Positions 47,585 through 58,001 are shown, numbered from the stretch's first letter. The stretch is 64,000 bases of DNA from Pasteurella canis (GCF_900454865.1 NZ_UGTV01000015.1:1862001-1926000), one strand, 5' to 3'. The notes: generated by a model not told the origin, from the sequence alone. Program-made: numbers and translations.

Positions 47585-48294
47585 TGAATCAAGTTATCCC
47601 AAGAAGAGTTGTTGCTGTAGTGCCTGCTGCAGGTATTGGCAGTCGTATGCAAGCTGCTAAACCTAAACAATATCTTGAAATTCAAGGTAAAACTATTTTA
47701 GAGCATACTCTTTCTGTTTTATTAACTTATCCACAGATTGAGCGGGTTTTTTTAGCGGTTGCGCCTCATGATCCTTATATTGCTCACCTCTCTTTTTTAA
47801 ATCACCCTAAAATAGAAGTAATAGAAGGTGGGGAAAATCGAGCAGACTCAGTACTAAATGGATTATATGCAGTATCACATCAACAACAAAATACAGTAGG
47901 CGTTTGGGTGATGGTGCATGATGCTGCTCGTCCTTGTTTAACGCATCAGGATTTAGATAAGTTAATGCAAATTGATGATGAAAATGGTGCTATTTTAGCG
48001 ATTCCTGCAACGGATACCATTAAACGAGCATTACCAAATCAACAAATTAAGCAGACAGAGGATCGCAGTGAATTGTGGTTAGCACAAACACCACAGTTTT
48101 TTCCATTAGATAGCTTAAAGCAAGCATTGGAACAGGCATTTGCACGAGGTATGCAGGTGACGGATGAGGCTTCTGCAATGGAATTTGCTGGATTTCGACC
48201 GTACTTAGTCGCTGGGCGTAGTGATAACATTAAAGTTACTCGACCAGAGGATTTCGCTTTAGCAGAGTTTTATTTAACCAGAAAATCACAGTAA
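47584..48294 (+). CDS. ispD: 2-C-methyl-D-erythritol 4-phosphate cytidylyltransferase
   Basis: 236 residues. Third step of the MEP isoprenoid pathway. [19 protein letters not shown] is the CTP-binding loop; [11 protein letters not shown] and [14 protein letters not shown] are family blocks. Followed by ispF after 11 bases. Confidence 0.97.
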   Translation: MNQVIPRRVVAVVPAAGIGSRMQAAKPKQYLEIQGKTILEHTLSVLLTYPQIERVFLAVAPHDPYIAHLSFLNHPKIEVIEGGENRADSVLNGLYAVSHQQQNTVGVWVMVHDAARPCLTHQDLDKLMQIDDENGAILAIPATDTIKRALPNQQIKQTEDRSELWLAQTPQFFPLDSLKQALEQAFARGMQVTDEASAMEFAGFRPYLVAGRSDNIKVTRPEDFALAEFYLTRKSQ

Positions 48295-48305
48295 GAGAAA
48301 ATAAC

Positions 48306-48785
48306 ATGAATATTCGAATTGGTCATGGTTTTGATGTTCACGCCTTTGGTGGAGAAGGTCCCATTATGATTGGTGGAGTAGCAGTACCTTATGAACGAGG
48401 GTTATTAGCACATTCTGATGGTGATGTAGCCTTGCATGCGTTAACTGATGCGTTACTCGGTGCTGTTGCTTTGGGTGATATTGGTAAATTATTCCCTGAT
48501 ACGGATATGCAATATAAAGGGGCGGATAGTCGAGGCTTATTGCGAGAGGCTTATCGTCAAGTACAAGAAAAAGGTTATCAAGTTAGCAATGTTGATGTCA
48601 CTATTATTGCGCAAGCACCTAAAATGCGTCCATATATCGATGCGATGCGCGCAGTGATCGCACAAGACTTGGCTTGTGATATTGAACAAGTGAATGTGAA
48701 AGCAACAACAAGTGAAAAATTAGGCTTTACTGGGCGTGGTGAAGGGATTGCTTGTGAAGCGGTAGCTTTAGTAAGCAAAGCCTAG
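48306..48785 (+). CDS. ispF: 2-C-methyl-D-erythritol 2,4-cyclodiphosphate synthase
   Basis: 159 residues, trimeric zinc enzyme of the MEP pathway. [10 protein letters not shown] (Zn ligands Asp, His), [22 protein letters not shown] and [15 protein letters not shown] are all present. Two hairpins (48801-48820 region and 48837-48862) separate it from truD. Confidence 0.97.
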   Translation: MNIRIGHGFDVHAFGGEGPIMIGGVAVPYERGLLAHSDGDVALHALTDALLGAVALGDIGKLFPDTDMQYKGADSRGLLREAYRQVQEKGYQVSNVDVTIIAQAPKMRPYIDAMRAVIAQDLACDIEQVNVKATTSEKLGFTGRGEGIACEAVALVSKA

Positions 48786-48836
48786 TTTTTAAATCAGAAA
48801 ACAACATATTATGTTGTTTAATTATGGCGTAAAAAT

Positions 48837-48862
48837 AAAGGCGAACAATGAAGTTCGCCTTT
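48837..48862 (+). terminator. hairpin between ispF and truD
   Basis: Perfect 10-bp stem (48837-48846 with 48853-48862) with a 6-base loop but no T-run; a smaller dyad (AACAACATA/TATGTTGTT) lies 20 bases before it. Possibly a partial terminator or processing site. Confidence 0.55.
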
Positions 48863-48886
48863 ACTACAACATGAATGAAGGAATAC

Positions 48887-49912
48887 ATGGAACTGGCTTA
48901 TTTACAGCACTCACATCAGGCGGAACCTACAGAAAAACAGACCGCCCTTTTAAAAGCAGAATGTGCTGATTTTATTGTTAAAGAATATCTTGGTTATGAC
49001 ATGGCAGGTGAGGGTGAATTTGTTGCCGTAAAAGTACGTAAAACGGATTGCAATACTTTATTTGTTGGTGAAAAACTCGCTCAATTTGTCGGCATTTCTG
49101 CACGTCATATGGGGTATGCAGGCTTAAAAGATCGTAAGGCTGTGACTGAACAATGGTTTAGTCTGCATATGCCAGGTCAGCCAACACCTGATTTTAGTCG
49201 TTTCCAGTGTGATGGCGTAGAAATTTTAGCCGTAACGCGTCACAATCGTAAAATTCGTATCGGTAGTCTGGATGGTAATTATTTTGAAATTTTACTACGT
49301 GGTGTGAAAGCAACAGATGAACTAAACATTCGTTTAGAAAATGTCAAAAAATCGGGTTTTCCGAATTATTTCACAGAGCAACGTTTTGGCCGTGATGGAT
49401 ATAATCTGACTCAAGCACTGCGTTGGGCGGAAGGTGAAATAAAAGTGAAAGATCGCAAAAAACGTAGTTTTTATCTTTCTGCAGCACGTAGCGAAGTGTT
49501 TAATTTAGTTGTATCGGAACGCATTAAATTACAGCTCGCACAACAAATATTACCAAAAGATATTTTGCAGTTACAAGGCTCGCACAGTTGGTTTCAAACA
49601 ACTGAAAAGGATGATTTTGCTGCGTTACAAGTGCGGTTAGAAAATCAGGATATTTTATTAACAGCGCCTTTAATTGGTGAGCAAAATTTGTCTGCAACAG
49701 AGATTGAGAATCGTTTAGTTGAACAGAATCAAGTCTTATTAAAATTGATGGCACAAGAGCGTATAAAAGCAGCACGCAGACCAATATTAATGCAGCCACA
49801 GGAGTTACGTTGGGAATTTGTTGAGCAAGGATTAAGACTGTATTTTTATTTACCCGCAGGGAGTTATGCTACTGCATTGATTAGAGAGTTAGTCAATGTA
49901 CAAGAAGAGTGA
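48887..49912 (+). CDS. truD: tRNA pseudouridine(13) synthase TruD
   Basis: 341 residues. Makes pseudouridine 13 in tRNA-Glu. Catalytic Asp in [31 protein letters not shown] and the C-terminal [17 protein letters not shown] are family marks. I chose ATG 48887, with AAGGA just upstream and alignment to the short start of Haemophilus TruD; an ATG at 48875 would add four residues. An uptake signal lies inside (49629-49637). Confidence 0.95.
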   Translation: MELAYLQHSHQAEPTEKQTALLKAECADFIVKEYLGYDMAGEGEFVAVKVRKTDCNTLFVGEKLAQFVGISARHMGYAGLKDRKAVTEQWFSLHMPGQPTPDFSRFQCDGVEILAVTRHNRKIRIGSLDGNYFEILLRGVKATDELNIRLENVKKSGFPNYFTEQRFGRDGYNLTQALRWAEGEIKVKDRKKRSFYLSAARSEVFNLVVSERIKLQLAQQILPKDILQLQGSHSWFQTTEKDDFAALQVRLENQDILLTAPLIGEQNLSATEIENRLVEQNQVLLKLMAQERIKAARRPILMQPQELRWEFVEQGLRLYFYLPAGSYATALIRELVNVQEE

Positions 49913-49963
49913 TATTGAGTTATTGGATAAAATAAAAGTGATAACAAAAGGATAAAAAATATA

Positions 49964-50704
49964 ATGAGGATTCTACTTAGTAACGACGACGGGATTCATG
50001 CTGAAGGAATTCAGACACTTGCGCGTGAGTTGCGTAAATTTACAGACGTAACAGTCGTTGCTCCTGATCGTAATCGCAGCGCAGCTTCAAGTTCATTGAC
50101 TTTAGTTGAGCCACTGCGCCCATTGCATTTACCAAATGGTGATTATTGTGTAAATGGGACTCCTGCAGATTGTGTGTATTTAGCATTGAATGGTTTTTTA
50201 TCTGGACAAGTCGATTTGGTCGTTTCTGGTATTAATGCGGGCGCAAATTTAGGTGATGATGTGATTTATTCAGGTACAGTTGCAGCTGCATTAGAAGGAC
50301 GTTATTTAGGGCTACCTGCAATTGCTGTTTCTTTAAATGGTCGTCAGCATTATGAAACTGCTGCACGTGTTGTATGTGAATTAATTCCCAAATTACACGG
50401 ACGGATTTTAAAAAGTCGGGAAATCATGAATATTAATGTGCCTGATATTCCTTATGATCAACTAAAAGGAATTAAAGTTTGTCATTTGGGTTATCGGGCA
50501 TCCGCAGCAGAAGTGATTAAACAAAAAGATCCTCGGGGTGAAGCAATTTATTGGGTGGGACCAGCAGGCTTAGCAGAGAATGAGAAAGAAGGGACAGATT
50601 TTTATGCGGTTAAAAATGGCTACGTTGCTTTGACGCCAATTCAAGCTGATATGACAGCCTATCATTCATTACAATCTTTACAAGATTGGTTAGAAAGTGA
50701 ATAA
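49964..50704 (+). CDS. surE: 5'/3'-nucleotidase SurE
   Basis: 246 residues. Metal-dependent phosphatase on nucleoside monophosphates. [16 protein letters not shown] holds the metal-binding Asp pair; [40 protein letters not shown] and [11 protein letters not shown] follow. Preceded by AAAGGATAAAAAAT. In enterobacteria pcm would come next; here yqaA does. Confidence 0.96.
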   Translation: MRILLSNDDGIHAEGIQTLARELRKFTDVTVVAPDRNRSAASSSLTLVEPLRPLHLPNGDYCVNGTPADCVYLALNGFLSGQVDLVVSGINAGANLGDDVIYSGTVAAALEGRYLGLPAIAVSLNGRQHYETAARVVCELIPKLHGRILKSREIMNINVPDIPYDQLKGIKVCHLGYRASAAEVIKQKDPRGEAIYWVGPAGLAENEKEGTDFYAVKNGYVALTPIQADMTAYHSLQSLQDWLESE

Positions 50705-50740
50705 TGATGCGTTTTTGATTATTTTTTAGGAAGGTGTGCG

Positions 50741-51316
50741 TTGAAAATTTTCAGTGCGATGTATGATAAAACGATGATATGGTCAAAACACCGCTATGCT
50801 ACGTTTTTTCTTTCTTTTACAAGCTTTATCGAGGCGATATTTTTTCCGATTCCGCCTGATGTCATGTTGATTCCAATGTCAATGTCAAAACCACAAAGTG
50901 CGTTTAGATTTGCACTTTATACTGCAGTTGCATCAGTACTTGGTGGGGCAGTTGGTTATGGATTGGGCTACTATGCGTTAGATTTTGTACAGCATTACAT
51001 ACAGCAATTTGGCTATCAACAACATTGGGATACTGCGATATCGTGGTTTGAGCAGTGGGGAATATTAGTGGTTTTTGTGGCAGGTTTTTCACCAATTCCC
51101 TACAAAGTTTTTACGATTTGTGCTGGTGTGATGCAAATGGCATTTTTGCCATTCTTACTTACCGCATTTATTTCAAGAGCGGCGCGTTTTTTATTGGTCG
51201 CAAAACTTGCTGCTTGGGGTGGGGAAAAGTTTGCGGATAAATTACGTCGTTCAATTGAACTCATCGGTTGGTCAGTAGTAGCTTTAGCTGTGCTGGCTTA
51301 TTTTATTTTGCGATAA
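50741..51316 (+). CDS. yqaA: YqaA-family (DedA/SNARE-associated-like) inner-membrane protein
   Basis: 191 residues, four to five membrane segments. FTSFIEAIFFPIPPDVMLIP and FVAGFSPIPYKVFTICAGVMQM form the paired re-entrant motifs of the DedA/VTT superfamily, whose members move lipids across membranes. The TTG at 50741 follows AGGAAGG at a good distance and gives the conserved MKIFSAMYD start; an ATG lies six codons in. Followed 13 bases later by a small lipoprotein gene. Confidence 0.85.
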   Translation: MKIFSAMYDKTMIWSKHRYATFFLSFTSFIEAIFFPIPPDVMLIPMSMSKPQSAFRFALYTAVASVLGGAVGYGLGYYALDFVQHYIQQFGYQQHWDTAISWFEQWGILVVFVAGFSPIPYKVFTICAGVMQMAFLPFLLTAFISRAARFLLVAKLAAWGGEKFADKLRRSIELIGWSVVALAVLAYFILR

Positions 51317-51329
51317 TTTAAGGCGAAAA

Positions 51330-51491
51330 ATGAATAAATTACTTTTATTGTTGTCTATGATTCTAGTGTTAAGTGCCTGTACAAGAAATGTTCAAGATGA
51401 GAGTGCGTTGGCGCCAGGTATAATGGAGCCAGTTTCGGGAACAGGCGCTGTTGAAGGTGGTAGTTGGCTGCCAGAGATTACAAAACATTAA
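51330..51491 (+). CDS. small lipoprotein resembling the NlpD N-terminus
   Basis: 53 residues. Signal peptide MNKLLLLLSMILVLSAC with a standard lipobox (LSAC, Cys17). The mature part, ...LAPGIMEPVSGTGAVEGGSWLPEI, resembles residues just after the lipid Cys of the next gene's product (LTPGIMQPVDSANGGAWEPQI), so it looks like a duplicated NlpD head without LysM or peptidase domains. AGGCGAAAA gives a ribosome site. It lies 13 bases after yqaA and 37 before nlpD. Role unknown. Confidence 0.78.
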   Translation: MNKLLLLLSMILVLSACTRNVQDESALAPGIMEPVSGTGAVEGGSWLPEITKH

Positions 51492-51528
51492 TTAAAAATT
51501 GAAAATAAGAAAGAGGAAACTAGCAAAT

Positions 51529-52914
51529 ATGAAAAAGTCGTTTTTACTTTTGCCTATCAGTATTGCTGTGTTGGCTGCTTGTAGCTCAAATGCGCCAGCG
51601 CCTGTAGAGAGTGTTGATGGCACATTGACACCTGGTATTATGCAACCAGTTGATTCTGCTAATGGAGGTGCTTGGGAGCCTCAAATTCAACAACAAAATA
51701 CAATGCCAGTCGGGATGGGAGAGCCAACTTATCAGCCAACTTCTCCTGTAAATCAACCTCTCTCAACTTCAACACATTTTGATATTCCGCGTGATCCTGT
51801 GACCAACCAGCCTGATTATAGTAAGATTGTACGTGGCTCTTACAAAGGAGACACTTATACTGTACGTAAAGGCGATAGTATGTACTTAATTTCTTATATT
51901 TCAGGTCTCAGTGTTAAAGAAATTGCTGCATTAAATAATATGTCTGAGCCTTATACTTTGAGTACTGGTCAAGTATTAAAAGTCTCAAATGGAAATAATA
52001 CCTATCAATCTGGTGCAGTTACACCGACTGCTGTGGGGGCAGCCGCACCTACTTTAAAGCCAGTGAGCCAGGACTTTAAGATTCCTCGCAATCCGAATGA
52101 CAATCGCCCAGACTACAGCAAAATAGATAAGGGTTTTTATAAAGGCGAAACTTATACAGTGCGTAAAGGCGATACGATGTATCTAATCGCCTATATTTCT
52201 GGAATTGATGTGAAAGAATTAGCATCACTGAATAATATGTCGGAACCATATCGCTTAAGCGTTGGACAAACATTGCGTGTGTCAAATGGTAAAACGGTAG
52301 CGACACCACAACCAGTCACACAACCTGTTGTGCCGCCAGTAGATCAACCAAAAACAAAAGAAGTGACTTACACACCAGGCCCACACGGTACACAATATGG
52401 CTCTGATGGCACTATTATTGGACCTATTAAATCAGGCGTGAGCTCGTCTCCTACAATAACTCAACAACCTCAACCTGTTGTGCAGCCTGTTGTTGATTCG
52501 CCAGTATCTGTCCCTGTACCAACAACAAAACAAGTTGTATCTAATGTGGCATGGCAATGGCCAACGAAAGGGAATATTGTACAGGGTTTTTCTACCGCAG
52601 ATGGCGGCAATAAAGGGGTCGATATTGCTGGTTCTCGTGGTCAAGCTGTCAATGCTGCAGCAGCTGGGCGTGTTGTATACGCAGGAAATGCGCTACGTGG
52701 TTATGGTAATTTAATCATTATTAAGCATAATGATGATTATTTAAGTGCTTATGCACATAACGAAAGCATTTTAGTAAAAGATCAACAAGAAGTTCGAGCA
52801 GGGCAGCAAATTGCTAAAATGGGAAGTTCTGGTACTAATAGTGTTAAATTACACTTTGAAATTCGTTATAAGGGTAAATCTGTCGATCCTACCCGCTATT
52901 TACCAAAACGCTAA
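51529..52914 (+). CDS. nlpD: NlpD/LppB lipoprotein, amidase activator
   Basis: 461 residues. Lipoprotein signal ending LAAC (Cys18), two LysM modules (about 108-153 and 208-253), a Pro/Val/Gln-rich linker, and a C-terminal LytM/M23 domain (about 340-458). The zinc ligands are gone: KGVDIAG lacks the His of HxGxD, and VKLHFEI has only one His of HxH. So it should activate AmiC-type amidases at the septum rather than cut wall itself. ATG 51529 is chosen over an upstream TTG (51499) because AGAGGAA and the signal peptide fit. It is followed by a terminator, not rpoS. Confidence 0.93.
   Translation: MKKSFLLLPISIAVLAACSSNAPAPVESVDGTLTPGIMQPVDSANGGAWEPQIQQQNTMPVGMGEPTYQPTSPVNQPLSTSTHFDIPRDPVTNQPDYSKIVRGSYKGDTYTVRKGDSMYLISYISGLSVKEIAALNNMSEPYTLSTGQVLKVSNGNNTYQSGAVTPTAVGAAAPTLKPVSQDFKIPRNPNDNRPDYSKIDKGFYKGETYTVRKGDTMYLIAYISGIDVKELASLNNMSEPYRLSVGQTLRVSNGKTVATPQPVTQPVVPPVDQPKTKEVTYTPGPHGTQYGSDGTIIGPIKSGVSSSPTITQQPQPVVQPVVDSPVSVPVPTTKQVVSNVAWQWPTKGNIVQGFSTADGGNKGVDIAGSRGQAVNAAAAGRVVYAGNALRGYGNLIIIKHNDDYLSAYAHNESILVKDQQEVRAGQQIAKMGSSGTNSVKLHFEIRYKGKSVDPTRYLPKR
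51778..51996 (+). repeat. LysM repeat unit 1 in nlpD
   Basis: Encodes a 73-residue unit (IPRDP...PDYSKI...TYTVRKGD...LNNMSEPY...) that recurs at 52075-52293 with about 75% identity, wider than the LysM core. A recent internal duplication. Confidence 0.85.
52075..52293 (+). repeat. LysM repeat unit 2 in nlpD
   Basis: Second copy of the 73-residue unit, in frame and separated from the first by 78 bases. Confidence 0.85.
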
Positions 52915-52925
52915 GAGCGTATCGA

Positions 52926-52954
52926 AAAATAGGACATACATAATGTCCTATTTT
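52926..52954. terminator. bidirectional terminator between nlpD and dtd
   Basis: Perfect 12-bp stem (52926-52937 with 52943-52954), 5-base loop, A- and T-runs on both sides. Confidence 0.9.
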
Positions 52955-52959
52955 CTTAT

Positions 52960-53394
52960 CTAGACTTGCAGCCAAAATGTGACGGGACCATCGTTTGTTA
53001 AACTGACTTGCATATCTGCTGCGAATTGTCCCGTCGCAGTTTTAATTTTTTTCGCACATTGTTGGGTAAAGTAATGATATAACTCATTTGCCAACATAGG
53101 TGGTGCGCCATTTGAGAAACTAGGGCGTAATCCTTTTTGTGTATCAGCTGCTAAAGTAAATTGTGAGACAATCAGTACCTCCCCATCAATTTGCTGTACA
53201 TTTAAATTCATTTTTCCTTCTGTATCACTAAATAAGCGGTAGTTAAGGACTTTCTCGATAAGTCGGTCTGCTTTTGCTTGATTATCTTCTTTTTCAATAC
53301 CAAGTAGTATTAATAATCCTTGTCCAATTTCGCCAACGACCTGTTCCTCTACGCTGACTTTGGCTTGGCTGACACGTTGGATTAATGCAATCAT
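52960..53394 (-). CDS. dtd: D-aminoacyl-tRNA deacylase
   Basis: 144 residues. Hydrolyses D-aminoacyl- and glycyl-tRNA(Ala) esters. [28 protein letters not shown], the catalytic [12 protein letters not shown] and the cross-dimer loop NDGPVTFWL are present. The start overlaps the yihY stop by 4 bases, giving ychJ-yihY-dtd as a tightly coupled minus-strand unit. Confidence 0.97.
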   Translation of the reverse strand: MIALIQRVSQAKVSVEEQVVGEIGQGLLILLGIEKEDNQAKADRLIEKVLNYRLFSDTEGKMNLNVQQIDGEVLIVSQFTLAADTQKGLRPSFSNGAPPMLANELYHYFTQQCAKKIKTATGQFAADMQVSLTNDGPVTFWLQV

Positions 53395-54263
53395 TTTTTT
53401 TCCTTTTCTTGCTCAATTTGAATTGCTTTTTGAGATTCATTTATCATTGTCATCTCTGTTAATACTGCGGATAGTTGGGCTCCTAGTAAAATAACGACCC
53501 AACTTAATTGAATCCAAAGTAACATAATAGGCAAAGTAGCCATCGCGCCATAAATTAATTGGTAAGATGGGAATGTAGCTATATACCAAGTAAATGCTTG
53601 TTTACCGAGTGTAAAGAAAAACGCGGCGACTAACGCACCTGCTGCGGAATGTGTCATTTTTACTTTTTTATTGGGTACAACGGCATACACTAATGTAAAA
53701 ATCAACCATGTAAGTAGAAATGGCACAAAACTAAGAATCTTAAGCCCAAAAGGTAAGGATAAATCCGACTCAAAGACAGATGAAACATAAGTGCTAACAT
53801 AAGCACTTACCCCAATACTTGCTCCGATAAGTAGTGGCCCTAGTGTTAAAATTAACCAATAAATGGCAACAGAGAAGACAAGTGGGCGTGTACTAGTATC
53901 ATGCCAAATTGAATTTAGAGTACGATCAATTGAATTAATTAACATCAGTGCAACCGCAACTAAGCTGATGACGCCCACTGCACTCATTTGTTTTGAGTTT
54001 GTGACAAATTCATCGATATATTGCCCAACGATATCACTTGCTTGGGGAGCAAAGTTATTGAAAATAAAACTTTTAATTTCACCAGTTACTTCATTAAAAA
54101 CAGGAAAGGCTGAAAATACAGAAAAGACGACCATAATAAGTGGTACTAGTGCGAGCATTGTACTATAAGTTAAGTAGCCAGCAGCCTGAGTCAGTTTGTT
54201 TTGTTGAAATCTCAACCAAAATGTTTTAAAGAATAATGTTGTATTTTTTAACGAATTTGTCAC
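53391..54263 (-). CDS. yihY: YihY/BrkB-family inner-membrane protein
   Basis: 290 residues, six membrane segments. Once called ribonuclease BN in error; function unknown. [23 protein letters not shown] and [32 protein letters not shown] are family marks. I chose the GTG at 54263: GGAGG lies 6 bases upstream and the codon overlaps the ychJ stop (GTGA). A TTG at 54281 would add six residues. yihY-dtd adjacency is also seen in E. coli. Confidence 0.9.
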   Translation of the reverse strand: MTNSLKNTTLFFKTFWLRFQQNKLTQAAGYLTYSTMLALVPLIMVVFSVFSAFPVFNEVTGEIKSFIFNNFAPQASDIVGQYIDEFVTNSKQMSAVGVISLVAVALMLINSIDRTLNSIWHDTSTRPLVFSVAIYWLILTLGPLLIGASIGVSAYVSTYVSSVFESDLSLPFGLKILSFVPFLLTWLIFTLVYAVVPNKKVKMTHSAAGALVAAFFFTLGKQAFTWYIATFPSYQLIYGAMATLPIMLLWIQLSWVVILLGAQLSAVLTEMTMINESQKAIQIEQEKEKK

Positions 54264-54745
54264 AGTAAACCTCCACAACAATGTTTAAATTTTTTCTTTG
54301 AGTTACAAATGCAAGGCTGTTTCATTGTGGGTAGTGAGACAGTTGGATCGACAAAATACCAACGACCTTCAATATTTACAAACAGCGATGTTTCATTATG
54401 CACCTGTGTTCCTTTGTCAGTAGTAAAGTATGCGTCAAATTCCACCCTACTATGTGTTTTAGATAGTAACTGATGTTTGACGATAGTTAGCCCCACCCAC
54501 AGTGTTTGTTGCGCCCAGTCTTTTAATACATCAATAGGTAATAAAGATTGTTGAGCAGGCACAGTCGTTTGCACAATATAATCAATATTTTTTAATACAT
54601 AAGCTGTATAACGAGAGCGCATTAATTGTATTGCATCAGTAGGGAATTGCTGCTGTTGATGAAATGGCGCACAGCAATCTTGATAAGGCAGGTCTGATTG
54701 ACAAGGACAAAGTGCGGTTAGTTTTTCAGTCATTTTTTCCATCAT
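54260..54745 (-). CDS. ychJ: YchJ-family protein with two SEC-C motifs
   Basis: 161 residues. N-terminal [13 protein letters not shown] and C-terminal [13 protein letters not shown] are zinc-binding SEC-C motifs flanking an NTF2-like central domain ([17 protein letters not shown]...GRWYFVDPT). E. coli YchJ has the same layout; function unknown. The ATG at 54733 (four codons in) may be the true start. Contains an uptake signal at 54710-54718. Confidence 0.9.
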   Translation of the reverse strand: MMEKMTEKLTALCPCQSDLPYQDCCAPFHQQQQFPTDAIQLMRSRYTAYVLKNIDYIVQTTVPAQQSLLPIDVLKDWAQQTLWVGLTIVKHQLLSKTHSRVEFDAYFTTDKGTQVHNETSLFVNIEGRWYFVDPTVSLPTMKQPCICNSKKKFKHCCGGLL

Positions 54746-54838
54746 ATGTTCATACTAGATTAAAATTGTAACAAAGGCACCTTTGATTGAAAAATAGTTT
54801 CTCTTTATACTTCAATCTCTTTTTAGCGGATTTTTGAT

Positions 54839-55471
54839 TTATAACTCTTTTAATAAGGTCACACCATAGTGGATTAGGCTGATAGCAATTGCCCACATAA
54901 TTACGCCAATAATGAGATCTAAAATACGCCATGTAATCGGACGGCGGAAAAAGGGAATCAATAATCGAGCACCATAACCTAAGCTGAAGAACCATAAAGC
55001 AGATACACATAATGCGCCAATTAAAAATAATATTTTCTCTTGAAAGGCTAATGTTCCTGCAATACCGCCTAAAATCACGACTGTATCTAAATAAACATGC
55101 GGATTAAGTAAGGTAATAAGTAGAGTCGCAATGACAGCGTGTATTGCACGTTGTGGCGTATTTTCTTGCTCTTCAAACGTAAGAGAAGCATCACCATGAT
55201 AAGCCGATAAGAAGGCTTTTAAGCCATAAAAGAGTAAAAATGTAGCGCCTAAAAATGCGAGGACTACTGTTGCCATTAAGTTTTGGCTAATTAATGAACC
55301 TAAACCTAACACACCTAATGAAATCAACACAATATCGCAAATAAAGCAAGTTAAAATAACAGCGAGAATATTTTGTTTAAGTAATCCCTGTTTCAATACA
55401 AAGGCATTTTGTGCGCCGATTGCAATAATTAAACCAGAGGTAACAAAAAATCCTTGCAAAAGCGGTTCCAT
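54839..55471 (-). CDS. LysE/ArgO-family amino acid exporter
   Basis: 210 residues and six membrane segments. The signature GLIIAIGAQNAFVLKQGL near the N-terminus and LLNPHVYLDTVVILGG are LysE-superfamily marks; members export lysine or arginine. The ATG at 55471 with AAGGAA upstream is preferred over an in-frame start at 55519. Divergent from rpe. No argP/lysG regulator is adjacent. Confidence 0.88.
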   Translation of the reverse strand: MEPLLQGFFVTSGLIIAIGAQNAFVLKQGLLKQNILAVILTCFICDIVLISLGVLGLGSLISQNLMATVVLAFLGATFLLFYGLKAFLSAYHGDASLTFEEQENTPQRAIHAVIATLLITLLNPHVYLDTVVILGGIAGTLAFQEKILFLIGALCVSALWFFSLGYGARLLIPFFRRPITWRILDLIIGVIMWAIAISLIHYGVTLLKEL

Positions 55472-55574
55472 AAAGAATTTCCTTAATAATTTAAACATAA
55501 AGTAGTACACTAAACGCAATATTTTCGCTTTGCAAGCGTTTAGTTTAACAACTTGTTTACAAGTGAGGTCAATG

Positions 55575-56249
55575 ATGAAACCTTATTTAATTGCGCCTTC
55601 CATTCTATCTGCGGATTTAGCTCGTTTAGGTGAGGATGTTCAAAATGTATTAGATGCTGGTGCAGATGTTATTCATTTCGATGTGATGGATAACCATTAT
55701 GTACCAAATTTAACCTTCGGTCCCGCAGTATGTAAGGCACTACGTGATTATGGTATTACAGCCCCAATTGATGTGCATTTAATGGTGAAGCCAGTCGATC
55801 GTATTATTCCTGATTTTGCAAAAGCAGGTGCAAATTACATTACTTTCCATCCAGAAGCAACTGAACATATTGATCGGTCTTTACAATTGGTACGTGATTG
55901 TGGCTGTAAGTCAGGACTTGTGTTTAATCCAGCGACGCCATTAAGTTATTTAGATTATGTTATGGACAAAGTGGATGTGATCCTATTGATGTCAGTCAAT
56001 CCTGGATTTGGTGGGCAATCTTTTATTCCAAGCACCTTAGATAAATTACGTGAAGTGCGTCAACGTATCGATCAAAGTGGTTTTGATATTCGCTTAGAAG
56101 TAGATGGTGGTGTCAAGGTAAACAATATTGCGGACATTGCCAAGGCTGGTGCAGATATGTTCGTTGCAGGGTCTGCAATTTTTGATCAACCAGATTACAA
56201 GAAAATCATTGACGATATGCGTCAACAATTAGCAACTCTTTCATCATAA
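55575..56249 (+). CDS. rpe: ribulose-phosphate 3-epimerase
   Basis: 224 residues. Interconverts ribulose-5-phosphate and xylulose-5-phosphate. [56 protein letters not shown] and LEVDGGV hold the metal and phosphate sites. The start is set at 55575 by alignment to MKQYLIAPS of E. coli, 7 bases after GAGG; 55572 is an alternative and an upstream ATG at 55530 would reach into the divergent promoter. First of rpe-gph-trpS, the enteric order. Confidence 0.96.
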   Translation: MKPYLIAPSILSADLARLGEDVQNVLDAGADVIHFDVMDNHYVPNLTFGPAVCKALRDYGITAPIDVHLMVKPVDRIIPDFAKAGANYITFHPEATEHIDRSLQLVRDCGCKSGLVFNPATPLSYLDYVMDKVDVILLMSVNPGFGGQSFIPSTLDKLREVRQRIDQSGFDIRLEVDGGVKVNNIADIAKAGADMFVAGSAIFDQPDYKKIIDDMRQQLATLSS

Positions 56250-56264
56250 AAGCGCGGTGTAAAA

Positions 56265-56939
56265 ATGACACAATTTAAACTCATTGGTTTTGACCTAGAT
56301 GGTACTTTAGTCGACAGCTTGCCTGATTTGGCACTCTCAGTAAATTCAGCATTAGCAGAATTTGATTTACCACAAGCACCAGAAGAATTAGTCTTAACTT
56401 GGATCGGTAATGGTGCGGATATTTTGATTGCACGTGCATTAGCATGGACAAGTGAACAAGGTGGTGAAACACTCTCAGATGAACAAATTCGTGAATTAAA
56501 ACGCCGTTTTGGTTTCTATTATGGCGAAAATTTATGTAACTTAAGTCGTTTGTACCCCCATGTAAAAGACACATTGGAACAGCTAAAAGCACAAGGCTAC
56601 ACCTTAGCAGTAGTGACCAACAAGCCAACAAAACACGTTCAACCTGTGTTAGCTGCATTTGGTATCGACCATTTATTTAGTGAGCTATTAGGTGGGCAAT
56701 CTTTACCAGCGATTAAACCACACCCAGCGCCGTTGTATTATTTATGTGGTAAATTTGGCTTGTATCCAAAACAAATTTTATTTGTAGGCGATTCTAAAAA
56801 TGATATTTTAGCTGCACATTCAGCAGGCTGCCCAGTGGTTGGTTTAACCTATGGCTACAACTATAACATTCCAATTTCTGAGACAAATCCAGATTGGGTG
56901 TTTGATGATTTTGCAGATATTTTAACGATTTTAAAATAA
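56265..56939 (+). CDS. gph: phosphoglycolate phosphatase
   Basis: 224 residues, HAD superfamily. DLDGTLVDSL (nucleophile Asp), VVTNKP (motif II) and FVGDSKNDILAAHSAGC (motif IV) with a helical cap from about residue 17-85. Removes 2-phosphoglycolate made in DNA repair. 15 bases after rpe and 9 before trpS. Confidence 0.94.
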   Translation: MTQFKLIGFDLDGTLVDSLPDLALSVNSALAEFDLPQAPEELVLTWIGNGADILIARALAWTSEQGGETLSDEQIRELKRRFGFYYGENLCNLSRLYPHVKDTLEQLKAQGYTLAVVTNKPTKHVQPVLAAFGIDHLFSELLGGQSLPAIKPHPAPLYYLCGKFGLYPKQILFVGDSKNDILAAHSAGCPVVGLTYGYNYNIPISETNPDWVFDDFADILTILK

Positions 56940-56948
56940 GGAATAACA

Positions 56949-57947
56949 ATGACAAAACCTGTTGTATTAAGTGGCGTGCAGCCATCAGGCGAATTAACCA
57001 TTGGGAACTATCTTGGTGCATTGCGCCAATGGGTAAAAATGCAAGACGATTACGAATGCCTATTCTGTATCGTAGATTTACATGCGATTACTGTTCGTCA
57101 AGATCCTGCTGCATTGCGTAAAGCCACCTTAGATGTATTAGCACTTTATTTAGCTTGTGGGATTGATCCTGAAAAAAGCACTATCTTTATTCAGTCTCAT
57201 GTGCCAGAGCATACTCAATTAGCTTGGGTACTCAATTGCTATACTTATTTCGGTGAAATGGGGCGAATGACGCAATTCAAAGATAAATCTGCTCGCCACG
57301 CAGAAAATATCAATGTTGGTTTATTCACTTACCCAGTGTTAATGGCTGCAGATATTTTGTTATATCAAGCGAACCAAGTGCCAGTTGGAGAAGATCAAAA
57401 ACAACATTTGGAGATTACGCGTGATATTGCAAATCGATTTAATGCACTTTATGGTGATTTATTTGCAGTGCCAGAGCCGTTTATTCCAAAAGCGGGTGCA
57501 CGCGTTATGTCATTGCTTGAACCTGAAAAGAAAATGTCAAAATCAGATGAAAACCGTAATAATGTGATTGGGTTATTAGAAGATCCAAAAGCTGTAGCCA
57601 AAAAAATTAAACGTGCAGTGACAGATTCAGATGAACCACCTGTAGTTCGTTATGATTTACAAAATAAAGCAGGTGTGTCTAACTTATTAGATATTTTATC
57701 TGGCGTAACGGGCAAATCTATTGTAGAACTTGAAGCAGAATTTGAAGGCAAAATGTATGGTCACTTAAAAGGTGCGGTAGCAGATGAAGTATCAGCAATG
57801 CTAACTACATTACAAGAACGTTTCCATCATTTCCGCAATAACGAAGCGTTGCTAAATAAAATTGCTCGTGAAGGGGCAGAAAAAGCGCGTGAACGTGCGA
57901 AGAAAACTTTAGATGCTGTTTACCAGGCTGTTGGTTTTGTAGCGTAA
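56949..57947 (+). CDS. trpS: tryptophanyl-tRNA synthetase
   Basis: 332 residues, class I synthetase. HIGH-equivalent TIGN in [15 protein letters not shown] and KKMSKSDEN near residue 198. Charges tRNA-Trp. Last gene of rpe-gph-trpS, with a strong terminator after it. Confidence 0.97.
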   Translation: MTKPVVLSGVQPSGELTIGNYLGALRQWVKMQDDYECLFCIVDLHAITVRQDPAALRKATLDVLALYLACGIDPEKSTIFIQSHVPEHTQLAWVLNCYTYFGEMGRMTQFKDKSARHAENINVGLFTYPVLMAADILLYQANQVPVGEDQKQHLEITRDIANRFNALYGDLFAVPEPFIPKAGARVMSLLEPEKKMSKSDENRNNVIGLLEDPKAVAKKIKRAVTDSDEPPVVRYDLQNKAGVSNLLDILSGVTGKSIVELEAEFEGKMYGHLKGAVADEVSAMLTTLQERFHHFRNNEALLNKIAREGAEKARERAKKTLDAVYQAVGFVA

Positions 57948-57972
57948 TTACTTCACTTATCTTTTAAAACTG

Positions 57973-58001
57973 AACCGCACTTTGGAGTAAAAAGTGCGGT
58001 T
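57973..58001 (+). terminator. uptake-signal hairpin terminator after trpS
   Basis: Perfect 11-bp stem (57973-57983 with 57991-58001) of opposed uptake signals, then seven T. Confidence 0.9.
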
